The notes under the pieces are model-generated. The model saw only the letters and a list, made by a program, of their open reading frames with translations. It did no database searches and was not told the DNA's origin. A program made the translations under genes and the position numbers. From Nocardioides sp. Root122 (GTDB lineage: Bacteria; Actinomycetota; Actinomycetes; Propionibacteriales; Nocardioidaceae), in contig NZ_LMDE01000016.1 in assembly GCF_001425025.1 (NCBI RefSeq), positions 83,773 to 147,772 of the forward strand: a stretch of DNA of 64,000 bases, given 5' to 3'. Below, piece by piece: positions 32,165 through 40,096 of this stretch. Each line of letters opens with the position of its first letter. Positions within the stretch are counted from its first letter, which is position 1.

Positions 32165-33211
32165 ATGACGACCAGCGAGGCAGAGCGCCAGGCGATGCGG
32201 CGCGCCCTCGAGCTCGCCGTGACCCCCGGCGTGCCGCTCGGCCCGAACCCGCGCGTCGGCTGCGTGCTGCTCGCCGCCGACGGTACGACGATCGCCGAGG
32301 GCTTCCACCGCAAGGTTGGCGGCCCGCACGCCGAGGTCGAGGCGCTGCGCGAGGCCGGGGACGCAGCCCGCGGCGCCACCGCCGTGGTCACCCTCGAGCC
32401 GTGCAACCACACCGGTCGCACCGGTCCGTGCAGCGAGGCGCTCATCGCGGCCGGCGTACGCCGCGTCGTCTTCGCGCAGCCCGACACGAACCCCGTCGCC
32501 ATCGGCGGCGCCGGCCGCCTGCGTGAGGCCGGGGTCGAGGTCGTCGGGGGAGTGATGGTCGAGGAGGCCCGGACCGTCAACCGCACGTGGACCTTCGCCA
32601 TCGCACACCGCCGGCCGTTCGTGACCTGGAAGTTCGCGACCACCCTCGACGGTCGCAGCGCGGCGGCCGACGGCAGCAGCCGCTGGGTCTCCAGCCGGGC
32701 CGCCCGCCTCGACACCCACCGCCTGCGCGGCCTGTGCGACACGATGCTCGTCGGCACCAACACCGTCGAGGTCGACGACCCCGAGCTCACGGTCCGCGAC
32801 GAGGTGGGCGACCCGCTGCCCCACCAGCCGCTGCGCGCCGTGATGGGGATGCGCGACATCCCGGTCGGCCGCCGGGTCTTCAACGACCGCGCCGAGACCC
32901 TGCACCTGCGCACCCGCGAGCCAGCCGAGGCGCTGAGCACGCTGTTCGCCCTCGACCGCCAGCACGTGTTCCTGGAGGGTGGGTCGACCCTGGCCCGGGC
33001 CTTCCTGGAGGCGGGGCTTGTCGACGAGGTCGTCGCCTACGTCGCCCCGATGCTGCTGGGAGCGGGCGCGAGCGCCGTCGCCGACCTCGGCATCGAGACC
33101 ATCTCCGACGCCCTGCACCTGCACGTCAGCGACGTGACGGTGCTGCAGGGCCACGACGGGGAGGACACCAACGTCCGCCTCACCATGCGTCCCCAGCTCA
33201 GGAGGAGCTAG
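32165..33211 (+). CDS. ribD: RibD, bifunctional diaminohydroxyphosphoribosylaminopyrimidine deaminase/reductase
   Basis: 348 residues carrying steps two and three of riboflavin synthesis. Deaminase domain, residues 1-145, with zinc ligands in GGPHAEVEAL (His, Glu) and LEPCNHTGRTGPC (two Cys). Reductase domain, about 150-345, with FVTWKFATTLDGRSAAADGS and VGTNTVEVDDPELTVRD, and HVFLEGGSTLARAFLEAG. First gene of the FMN-controlled operon. The next start ATG follows the stop directly, with an AGGAGG site inside the ribD 3' end. Confidence 0.95.
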   Translation: MTTSEAERQAMRRALELAVTPGVPLGPNPRVGCVLLAADGTTIAEGFHRKVGGPHAEVEALREAGDAARGATAVVTLEPCNHTGRTGPCSEALIAAGVRRVVFAQPDTNPVAIGGAGRLREAGVEVVGGVMVEEARTVNRTWTFAIAHRRPFVTWKFATTLDGRSAAADGSSRWVSSRAARLDTHRLRGLCDTMLVGTNTVEVDDPELTVRDEVGDPLPHQPLRAVMGMRDIPVGRRVFNDRAETLHLRTREPAEALSTLFALDRQHVFLEGGSTLARAFLEAGLVDEVVAYVAPMLLGAGASAVADLGIETISDALHLHVSDVTVLQGHDGEDTNVRLTMRPQLRRS

Positions 33212-33838
33212 ATGTTCACCGGAATCATCGAGGAGCTCGGCACCGTCGCGCAGGTCGTCGACCAGGGCGATGCCGTCCGGCTCACCATGGAGGCGTCCAC
33301 CGTGCTCGAGGGCACCGGCCTGGGCGACTCGATCTCGGTCAACGGGTGCTGCCTGACCGTCTCGGAGCTCGGTGAGGGCCGCTGGACCGCCGACCTGATG
33401 CAGGAGACCCTCGACAAGACCTCGCTCGCCGGTGTCGCACCCGGCGACCGGGTCAACCTCGAGCGTGCCGTGACGGTCGACAAGCGCCTCGGCGGGCACA
33501 TCGTCCAGGGCCACGTCGACGGCGTCGGCGAGGTCATCTCCCGCTCGCCCAGCGAGCACTGGGACGTCGTCGAGATCTCCCTGCCCGACCACCTCGCCCG
33601 CTACCTCGTCGACAAGGGCTCGATCACCGTCGACGGCGTCAGCCTGACCGTCGTCGAGGCCCGCGACACCAGCTTCACCGTCAGCCTCATCCCCGAGACC
33701 CTCGCCCGTACGACGCTCGGCTCGCGCCGCGTCGGCGACCTGGTGAACCTGGAGGCCGACGTCATCGCCAAGCACGTCGAGAAGCTGCTCGGCGGCTACA
33801 TCCCCACCCAGAGCCCCCCCAAGAGCAAGGAATCGTGA
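33212..33838 (+). CDS. ribE: RibE, riboflavin synthase (alpha subunit)
   Basis: 208 residues, two tandem lumazine-binding barrels. The N-terminal MFTGIIEELGTVAQV is the family hallmark, and the first barrel has SVNGCCLTV and FTVSLIPETLARTTLG-type ends. The second starts near GHIVQGHVDGVGEV. It dismutates 6,7-dimethyl-8-ribityllumazine to riboflavin. The stop overlaps the start of the PnuX-like gene (TGATG). This is the RibE naming of actinobacteria (RibC in E. coli). Confidence 0.95.
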   Translation: MFTGIIEELGTVAQVVDQGDAVRLTMEASTVLEGTGLGDSISVNGCCLTVSELGEGRWTADLMQETLDKTSLAGVAPGDRVNLERAVTVDKRLGGHIVQGHVDGVGEVISRSPSEHWDVVEISLPDHLARYLVDKGSITVDGVSLTVVEARDTSFTVSLIPETLARTTLGSRRVGDLVNLEADVIAKHVEKLLGGYIPTQSPPKSKES

Positions 33839-34530
33839 TGTCCCTCCTCGAATGGCTGGTCCACGGCACCATCCCGGTGCCGGGCGGTGCACTCGGTGCC
33901 CGCGAGGTGATCGGCAACCTCTTCGGTCTCGCCAGTGCCATCCTCGGCATGAAGCGCCTGATGTGGGCATGGCCGATCGGGCTGGTCGGCAACGTGCTGC
34001 TCTTCACCGTCTTCGCGACCGGTGAGCTCTCCGGTCACATCGAGGAGCCGCTCTGGGGCCAGGCAGGCCGTCAGGTGTTCTTCGCGGTGGTGTCCGTCTA
34101 CGGCTGGTGGCGCTGGTCGCAGGTGCGCCAGGCCGGCGGCGCCTCCGACGGCGGCGCCATCGCGCCACGGTGGGCCACCACCTCCGAGCGGCTGCAGCTG
34201 CTCGTGCTCGGTGTCGTCGGCTACGCCGCGGCGTACGTCCTGCTCACCCAGGTGCTCGGGTCGTGGGGCCCGACGTCCGAGGCGTGGATCCTGGCCGGCT
34301 CGATGCTGGCGACCTACGGCATGGCGCGCGGCTGGGTGGAGTTCTGGCTCGTCTGGATCCTGGTCGACGTCGTCGGCGTCACGACGCTGATCCAGGCCGA
34401 GTACTACCCGACTGCCGGGATGTACCTCTTCTACGCGGTCTTCGTGGTGATCGGCTTCTTCGTCTGGCTGCGCGCCAGCAGGTCGGTCGTCGACGCCACC
34501 GACCAGGACAAGGAGGTGGTCCCGGCATGA
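33838..34530 (+). CDS. PnuC-family vitamin transporter, probably riboflavin (PnuX-like)
   Basis: 230 residues with about seven transmembrane segments. Typical PnuC features are VIGNLFGLASAILGMKRLMWAWP, VVSVYGWWRWSQVRQ and YGMARGWVEFWLVWILVDVV. PnuC proteins normally carry nicotinamide riboside. In corynebacteria a PnuC relative in an FMN-riboswitch context (PnuX) transports riboflavin, and here the gene sits between ribE and ribBA with overlapping ends, so riboflavin is the better guess. Imported riboflavin would be taken up under the same FMN control as synthesis. Confidence 0.85.
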   Translation: MSLLEWLVHGTIPVPGGALGAREVIGNLFGLASAILGMKRLMWAWPIGLVGNVLLFTVFATGELSGHIEEPLWGQAGRQVFFAVVSVYGWWRWSQVRQAGGASDGGAIAPRWATTSERLQLLVLGVVGYAAAYVLLTQVLGSWGPTSEAWILAGSMLATYGMARGWVEFWLVWILVDVVGVTTLIQAEYYPTAGMYLFYAVFVVIGFFVWLRASRSVVDATDQDKEVVPA

Positions 34531-35867
34531 ACGACGCCGCCACCACCAGCGCCACCACCAGCGCCACCACCAGCGTCCGTCTCGACCCCGTCGAGCGGGC
34601 GGTCGAGGACATCGCCGCCGGCAAGGCGGTGATCGTCGTCGACGACGAGGACCGCGAGAACGAGGGCGACATCATCTTCGCCGCCGCTAAGGCGACCCCC
34701 GAGCTGATGGCCTTCACCATCCGCCACTCCAGCGGTGTGATCTGCGTGCCGATGCCGGGCGACATGCTCGAGCGGCTGGAGATCCCCCTGATGACCCCGC
34801 ACAACAAGGACAAGCTGCGCACGGCGTACACGATCTCGGTCGACGCCCGCGACGGCGTCGCCACCGGCATCAGCGCCGCCGACCGGGCGCACACCGCGCG
34901 CACGCTCGCCGACTCCGCGACCGAGCCGTGGGAGCTGACCCGGCCCGGCCACGTCTTCCCGCTGCGCTACCGCGACGGCGGCGTGCTCGTACGACGCGGG
35001 CACACCGAGGCCGCGGTGGACCTCGCCAAGCTCGCCGGGCTGACCCCCGCCGGGGTGCTGGTGGAGGTCGTCAACGACGACGGCACCATGAAGCGCGCTC
35101 CCGAGCTGCGCGAGTTCGCCGACGAGCACGGGCTGGCGATGATCTCCATCGAGGACCTTGTGCGCTACCGGAGGCGGCACGAGCGGCACGTCGAGCGGGT
35201 CGCCGAGACCCGGCTGCCCACGCGCCACGGCGAGTTCACCGCCTACGGCTACCGCATCACCATCGACGACAGCGAGCACGTCGCGCTGGCCTACGGAGAC
35301 CTCTCCGGCGACGAGCCGGTCCTGACGCGCGTGCACAGCGAGTGCCTGACCGGCGACGTCTTCGGCAGCGAGCGCTGCGACTGCGGCCCCCAGCTCGACG
35401 AGGCGTTGCGGGCGATCGTCGCCGAGGGGAGGGGAGTGGTGGTCTACCTGCGCGGCCACGAGGGCCGCGGCATCGGCCTCGTCGCCAAGCTGCAGGCCTA
35501 CCAGCTGCAGGACGGCGGCCGCGACACCGTCGACGCCAACCTCGACCTCGGGCTCCCGGCCGACGCCCGCCACTACGGTACGGCCACCCAGGTGCTGCGC
35601 GACCTCGGCATCGCGTCGGTCCGGCTGATGACCAACAACCCCGACAAGACCGCGAGCCTGGAGGACTTCGGCATCCGCGTCGCGGAGCGGGTGCCGCTCG
35701 CCGTCCGTCCCACCGCCCACAACGAGGCCTACCTCCGCACCAAGGCCGAGCGGATGGGGCACGACCTGCCCCAGCTGGCTGCCGAGATGGCCGTCGACCA
35801 CCAGTCCGAGCACCCCGACCAGCCCGACCACCCCGAGCGGTCGACCGACCAAGGAGAGATTGCATGA
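34527..35867 (+). CDS. ribBA: RibBA, DHBP synthase / GTP cyclohydrolase II
   Basis: 446 residues. N-domain, about 20-215, makes 3,4-dihydroxy-2-butanone 4-phosphate: VVDDEDRENEGDIIFAA and RHSSGVICVPM. C-domain, about 225-430, is GTP cyclohydrolase II: HSECLTGDVFGSERCDCG with the zinc cysteines, LRGHEGRGIGL, and TNNPDKTASLEDFGI. The first 16 residues contain a perfect three-fold repeat (ATTS) encoded by a 12-bp DNA repeat. The first ATGA couples it to the pnuX-like gene, and another couples it to ribH. Confidence 0.95.
   Translation: MNDAATTSATTSATTSVRLDPVERAVEDIAAGKAVIVVDDEDRENEGDIIFAAAKATPELMAFTIRHSSGVICVPMPGDMLERLEIPLMTPHNKDKLRTAYTISVDARDGVATGISAADRAHTARTLADSATEPWELTRPGHVFPLRYRDGGVLVRRGHTEAAVDLAKLAGLTPAGVLVEVVNDDGTMKRAPELREFADEHGLAMISIEDLVRYRRRHERHVERVAETRLPTRHGEFTAYGYRITIDDSEHVALAYGDLSGDEPVLTRVHSECLTGDVFGSERCDCGPQLDEALRAIVAEGRGVVVYLRGHEGRGIGLVAKLQAYQLQDGGRDTVDANLDLGLPADARHYGTATQVLRDLGIASVRLMTNNPDKTASLEDFGIRVAERVPLAVRPTAHNEAYLRTKAERMGHDLPQLAAEMAVDHQSEHPDQPDHPERSTDQGEIA
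34539..34574 (+). repeat. 12-bp tandem repeat at the ribBA 5' end
   Basis: Three exact copies of GCCACCACCAGC, in frame, coding ATTS three times just after the initiator. Length changes would keep the frame and only alter the N-terminal tail. Confidence 0.8.
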
Positions 35868-36349
35868 GTGGCGCCGGAGCACCGACCTCGCACCCCTTCG
35901 ACGCCAGCGGCCTCAAGGTCGCCGTCGTCGCCGCGAGCTGGCACACCCAGGTCATGGACGGCCTCGTCGCGGGCGCCGAGCGCGCCCTGGCGGCGTACGG
36001 CGTCGCGGAGCCGGAGGTCATCCGGGTCCCCGGCACGTTCGAGCTGCCGGTCGTCGCGGCCGCGCTGGCCAGGGCCGGCTACGACGCCGTGGTCGCCCTC
36101 GGCGTCGTGATCCGAGGCGGCACCCCGCACTTCGACTACGTCTGCTCGGCGGCGACCGACGGCCTCACCCAGGTGAGCGTCGACCACGCGGTCCCGGTGG
36201 GCTTCGGCGTGCTGACCTGCGACACCGAGGAGCAGGCCCTCGACCGGGCCGGGCTCGAGGGCTCGACCGAGGACAAGGGCTGGGAGGCGACCGCCGCCGC
36301 GCTCGACACCGCCCGCGTGGTGCGCTCGATCTCCGTCGAACGTTCCTAG
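35864..36349 (+). CDS. ribH: RibH, 6,7-dimethyl-8-ribityllumazine synthase
   Basis: 161 residues. The lumazine synthase core: VAVVAASWHTQVMDGLVAGA, VIRVPGTFELPVVAAAL, VVALGVVIRGGTPHFDYV and GFGVLTCDTEEQALDRAG. These give the substrate and phosphate sites, with the His in PHFDY as catalytic base. It ends the riboflavin operon. It probably assembles as a pentamer or icosahedral capsid, as its relatives do. Confidence 0.95.
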   Translation: MSGAGAPTSHPFDASGLKVAVVAASWHTQVMDGLVAGAERALAAYGVAEPEVIRVPGTFELPVVAAALARAGYDAVVALGVVIRGGTPHFDYVCSAATDGLTQVSVDHAVPVGFGVLTCDTEEQALDRAGLEGSTEDKGWEATAAALDTARVVRSISVERS

Positions 36350-36358
36350 ACTCCGCGT

Positions 36359-36874
36359 GTGCCTCCTCTGGGACTTCTCGTCGTCGGTCTGGCCCTGGTG
36401 ATGGTCGACGTCAACATCGACTCGTTCGACCTCGTCCCCGACCTGATCGGCTGGCCGATCGCCCTCGTCGGGCTGGGCCGCCTGGCCGGCCGGAGTCCGT
36501 GGTTCCTGCTGGCAGCAGGCTCGGCCGTGGTGGGCCTCGCCGTGTCGGCGCTGCACGTGGTGGGTGCCGCCGGGTCTCTGCTCGGGTTGCTGGACGCGCT
36601 GTCCGGCACCGGCGTCGTCTTCGGCACGTGCAGCGCGATCATCGCGCTGGTGGAGGCGCCCGAGCCCCGGCGCACCGCGAACCTCATCCGGTGGTGGGAC
36701 CTCGGGCTGGTCGTGGTGGCCATGGCCTCCCTGCCGGTCCTGGGCGCGGACCTGGGCGCGCTGGCCATCGTGCTGGTCGTGCTCGCCCTCGCCGTCGCGG
36801 TCTGGTTCATGGTGTTCTGCTGGAAGCAGCGGCACCGGCCCGAACTGATGGCAGCGGCAGTGCACGCGGCCTAG
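36359..36874 (+). CDS. Multi-pass membrane protein of unknown function
   Basis: 171 residues from GTG 36359, 9 nt after ribH. Five hydrophobic segments, beginning LLVVGLALVMVDVNIDSFDLVPDLIGWPIALVGLGRL. The phrase DLVPDLIGW is shared by small actinobacterial membrane proteins of unknown role. No enzyme motif. It may be transcribed with the riboflavin operon, but no link is evident. Confidence 0.65.
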   Translation: MPPLGLLVVGLALVMVDVNIDSFDLVPDLIGWPIALVGLGRLAGRSPWFLLAAGSAVVGLAVSALHVVGAAGSLLGLLDALSGTGVVFGTCSAIIALVEAPEPRRTANLIRWWDLGLVVVAMASLPVLGADLGALAIVLVVLALAVAVWFMVFCWKQRHRPELMAAAVHAA

Positions 36875-36931
36875 CGCCGTCCGGTGGACCCAGCGTCGGC
36901 CGGCCGGGCCCAACGCCTAGGCTGGGCGACT

Positions 36932-37195
36932 GTGAAGACGTTCGAGGACCTGTGGGCCGAGCTGTCCACCAAGGCCGCGGAGCGCCCCGAGGGGTCCGGC
37001 ACCGTCAAGCAGCTGGACGCCGGCGTCCATGCCATCGGCAAGAAGCTGCTGGAGGAGGCCGCCGAGTCCTGGATGGCCGCCGAGCACGAGGGCAAGGAAG
37101 CGACCGCGCTGGAGATCAGCCAGCTGCTCTACCACGCCCAGGTGCTGATGCTCGCCTCCGGACTGACCCTCGACGACGTCTACGCACACCTCTGA
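36932..37195 (+). CDS. hisE: HisE, phosphoribosyl-ATP pyrophosphohydrolase
   Basis: 87 residues from GTG 36932. The all-alpha NTP-PPase fold carries KTFEDLWAELSTKAAERPEGSGTV, then GKKLLEEAAESWMAAEHEG with the acidic metal residues EEAAE, and EISQLLYHAQVLMLASG. It performs the second histidine step, hydrolysing PR-ATP to PR-AMP. It lies directly before hisG with 9 nt between, the standard actinobacterial arrangement. Confidence 0.92.
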   Translation: MKTFEDLWAELSTKAAERPEGSGTVKQLDAGVHAIGKKLLEEAAESWMAAEHEGKEATALEISQLLYHAQVLMLASGLTLDDVYAHL

Positions 37196-37204
37196 GGTGA
37201 CCTC

Positions 37205-38050
37205 ATGACCCTCCGCATCGCCGTCCCCAACAAGGGGTCGCTGTCCCAGTCCGCGACCGAGATCCTGCGCGAGTCCGGCTACCGCCAGCGCAGCGACGCC
37301 AAGGAGCTCGCACTCGTCGACTCCGAGAACGACGTCGAGTTCTTCTACCTGCGCCCCCGCGACATCGCGCTCTACGTCGGGGAGGGCACGCTCGACGCCG
37401 GCATCACCGGCCGCGACCTGCTCCTCGACTCCGGCGCCAAGGCCCACGAGGTGATGAGCCTCGGCTTCGGCCGCTCGCGCTTCCACTTCGCCGGGCCCGC
37501 CGGTCGCTACTCCTCGCTGGAGGACCTCGCAGGGCTGCGGATCGCGACGTCCTACGTCGGCGTGGTCGAGGACCACCTCTTCCGCCACGGCGTCGACGCG
37601 ACGGTCACCCGCCTCGACGGTGCGGTCGAGACCAGCATCCAGCTCGGCGTGGCCGACGTCATCGCCGACGTGGTCGAGACCGGCTCGACGCTCCGTGCAG
37701 CGGGTCTGGCGACCTTCGGCGAGGTGATCCTCGAGTCCGAGGCCGTCCTCATCACGCGTGGCGGCGAGGTGCCCGACGACTTCGAGATCTTCCGGCGTCG
37801 GATCGAGGGCGTCATGGTCGCCCGGAGCTACGTGATGATGGACTACGACATCGAGGAGGCCCACCTCGACCGCGCCACCGAGCTCGCGCCCGGTCGCGAG
37901 GGCCCGACGATCTCGCCGCTCGGCAAGGCCGGCTGGGTCGCGGTCCGCGTGATGGTGCCGCGCACGGGCTCCCAGCGCCTGATGGACGAGCTCTACTCGA
38001 TCGGGGCGCGCGCCATCCTTCTCACGGACATCCATGCCTGCCGCCTCTGA
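37205..38050 (+). CDS. hisG: HisG, ATP phosphoribosyltransferase
   Basis: 281 residues, the long form with a C-terminal regulatory domain (allosteric histidine site). The catalytic part starts RIAVPNKGSLSQSATEIL and has YVGEGTLDAGITGRDLLLDSG, IATSYVGVVEDHLF, and VADVIADVVETGSTLRAAGL (PRPP loop). The ACT-like end includes PTISPLGKAGWVAVRVMVPR. It catalyses the first, feedback-controlled step of histidine synthesis. It overlaps the next gene by 17 nt. Confidence 0.93.
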   Translation: MTLRIAVPNKGSLSQSATEILRESGYRQRSDAKELALVDSENDVEFFYLRPRDIALYVGEGTLDAGITGRDLLLDSGAKAHEVMSLGFGRSRFHFAGPAGRYSSLEDLAGLRIATSYVGVVEDHLFRHGVDATVTRLDGAVETSIQLGVADVIADVVETGSTLRAAGLATFGEVILESEAVLITRGGEVPDDFEIFRRRIEGVMVARSYVMMDYDIEEAHLDRATELAPGREGPTISPLGKAGWVAVRVMVPRTGSQRLMDELYSIGARAILLTDIHACRL

Positions 38051-38513
38051 CCGCGGCGACGGTGCCCGCGCGCTGCCCTCGCTGCCGCACACCTGGCGGC
38101 CCTTCGGGATCCGCATGGCGGTGGTCGGCTTCGGGCTGGTGCTCGTCGTCGTCTGTGCCGCCGCGTGGTTCGGCTTCGACGCGTCGGTGCGCGACCGGTT
38201 CAGCTTCCTGCAACGACTGACCCTCGTGCTCTTCGGCGCCGGCTTCGCGGTCTGCGGCTGGGCGCTGGGCCGGGCCCGGGTGACCGCGGAGATGGAGTCG
38301 CTGGTGGTGGTCAACGGCTTCCGCACCCGCCACCTGGCGTGGGAGGAGGTCCTCGCGATCCACCTGCCCGAAGGCGCCCCGTGGGCGACCCTCGACCTGG
38401 CCGACGGCACCACGATCTCGGCGATGGCGTTCCAGGGCTCCGACGGCCGGCGTGCGGTCGACGGCGTACGAGCCGTGCGGGCGCTGATCGACCGCGAGAC
38501 CGGCGACCGCTGA
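38034..38513 (+). CDS. Membrane PH-domain protein following hisG
   Basis: 159 residues, ATG inside the hisG end. Two transmembrane helices at about residues 25-75 (VVGFGLVLVVVCAAAWFGF and LTLVLFGAGFAVCGWALG). Then comes a bacterial PH-like domain (LVVVNGFRTRHLAWEEVLAIHL, WATLDLADGTTISAMAF). A protein of this plan follows hisG in many actinobacteria. Function unknown. It converges on the aldose epimerase gene with no terminator visible in the 21-bp gap. Confidence 0.8.
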   Translation: MPAASDRGDGARALPSLPHTWRPFGIRMAVVGFGLVLVVVCAAAWFGFDASVRDRFSFLQRLTLVLFGAGFAVCGWALGRARVTAEMESLVVVNGFRTRHLAWEEVLAIHLPEGAPWATLDLADGTTISAMAFQGSDGRRAVDGVRAVRALIDRETGDR

Positions 38514-38534
38514 CGCTCGTCCCCGGCGGGTCGG

Positions 38535-39440
38535 TCAGAGGGCCTGGATGCCCCAGGACACCGAGAGCTCGTCGCCGGGCGATCCGGCGGGCGCGAGGGT
38601 CACGAGGTCGGTGCCTGAGTTGAAGGCATCGGCCGGAGCCGTCATCGGCTCCACCGCGATCCCGCGCCGAGGCCCGTCCGCCGGTGGCGTGAAGACCTGG
38701 AGCCACCGGTGGTGCTCGTCGACCCACAGGGCGACTCCGCGCCCGGTGGCCGGGTCGACGAGCGTGGTCGTGGCGCGTCCGTCGACGTGGACGAGGCCCC
38801 CGAAGCCCGCGTCCAGCTCGAGGTCACCGATCCGCCGTGGGGCGGTGAAGTCGTCGTCGCCGGACACCGGGCGCGTCCCGGTCGGCAGCATCCGGTCGTC
38901 GACGACGACACGCTCGCGGGCCGGGAGGTGCAGCTCGAGGTCCTCGATGGCGTCGCCGACGCACAGGTAGGGGTGCGCCCCACTGGCGTACGGCGCCGGC
39001 TCGGGCGCCAGGTTCGTCGCGGTCTGCGTCACGACGAGGCCCTCGGCCGTCAGGTCGTAGAGGACGTGCAGGTCCACCGCCCAGGGGTAGCCGGACTGCG
39101 CCATCACCCGGTGGACCAGCGACACCGACGTCGCCGTGTGCTCCTCGAGCGTCCACGCGGCCCAGCGGGCCAGACCGTGCGACGCGGTGTGGGTGCCCGG
39201 GTCGGTCAGGCCGAGCTGGAGGTCCTTGCCCCCGAAGGAGTAGCGGCCGTCCCGGATCCGGTTCGGCCACGGCATGAGCAGCTGGCCACGCCCCTTGGTG
39301 GACATCTCGTCCTCGCCGAAGCCATCGACCAGGTCACGGCCGTGGTGACCGAGGGTGCGCAGCGCGGCGCCGCCCTCGGTGACCACGGCGGAGTAGCCCG
39401 CGGCCGAGATCTCGTACTGCTCCCCACTCGGAAAGACCAT
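38535..39440 (-). CDS. Aldose 1-epimerase family protein
   Basis: 301 residues from ATG 39440; the frame upstream is a shadow. Galactose-mutarotase fold: GHHGRDLVDGF, RGQLLMPWPNRIRDGRYSFGG, and SHGLARWAAWTLEEH with the catalytic His region, then YASGAHPYLCVGDAIE with the second His, and the C-terminal GIAVEPMTAPADAFNSG carrying the catalytic Glu. It interconverts sugar anomers in the cytoplasm. The substrate is unknown. Confidence 0.88.
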   Translation of the reverse strand: MVFPSGEQYEISAAGYSAVVTEGGAALRTLGHHGRDLVDGFGEDEMSTKGRGQLLMPWPNRIRDGRYSFGGKDLQLGLTDPGTHTASHGLARWAAWTLEEHTATSVSLVHRVMAQSGYPWAVDLHVLYDLTAEGLVVTQTATNLAPEPAPYASGAHPYLCVGDAIEDLELHLPARERVVVDDRMLPTGTRPVSGDDDFTAPRRIGDLELDAGFGGLVHVDGRATTTLVDPATGRGVALWVDEHHRWLQVFTPPADGPRRGIAVEPMTAPADAFNSGTDLVTLAPAGSPGDELSVSWGIQAL

Positions 39441-39541
39441 GGCGCTCACCCTAGGTGGGAGCAGCGTCCCGGCATGGGCATCACCACGCCGGATGTCGGG
39501 GCGGACGACGTCGGTCCCACCCGGCGGGGCGAGTCCTCCGC

Positions 39542-40096
39542 TCAGTCGGTCGACACCACGACGTCGGCGTGCCTCCGCGTGTCGAGGCGCGCGAACAGCG
39601 CGTCCTCGTCCAGCCGCCACTGCTCCCAGTGGGCCCGCATCGCCGCGCCGTCGCGGGCCAGCCCGCGCTCGAGACGGAGCGCGGACTCCGCCTCCACCCA
39701 CACCAGGACGCCGACCAGCTCCGCGATCGCCGGGGACCACGAGCCGACGCCCTCCAGGACGAGGAGGCCGCCGGGATCGACCGGGTGCGTCTCCGCCCAG
39801 TCGTCGGCGTACCAGTCCCAGCGCACCCAGGTGCCGGGCTCCCCGGCCGCGAGGGGCGTCACCAGCCGGTGCACGGTCGACGCCAGTCCGGGCAGGCCGC
39901 GCCACCCGTGCAGGAGCTCGTCGCAGTGCACGACCTGCGTGCCCGGTACGACGTCCGCCAGCGCCTCGGCCAGCGTGGTCTTGCCGGACCCGGCCGGCCC
40001 GTCGACGCACACCAGGCGTCCCGGTCCCAGGGTCGGGGGACCGGCGAGCACGCGTCGGGAGACGTCGGCCGCAACGAGGGCAGGGTCAGAAGGCAC
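39542..40096 (-). CDS. P-loop kinase resembling uridine kinase
   Basis: 184 residues from GTG 40096, overlapping the upstream stop by 11 nt. Walker A is LVCVDGPAGSGKTTLAEAL, followed by VVHCDELLHGWRG and RWDWYADDWAETHPVDPGGLLVLEGVGSWSPAI, then a lid with WEQWRLDEDALFA. This is the uridine-kinase/phosphoribulokinase-like pattern, but the length is short and the substrate is unknown. It is coupled to the upstream PLP-barrel gene. Confidence 0.78.
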   Translation of the reverse strand: MPSDPALVAADVSRRVLAGPPTLGPGRLVCVDGPAGSGKTTLAEALADVVPGTQVVHCDELLHGWRGLPGLASTVHRLVTPLAAGEPGTWVRWDWYADDWAETHPVDPGGLLVLEGVGSWSPAIAELVGVLVWVEAESALRLERGLARDGAAMRAHWEQWRLDEDALFARLDTRRHADVVVSTD

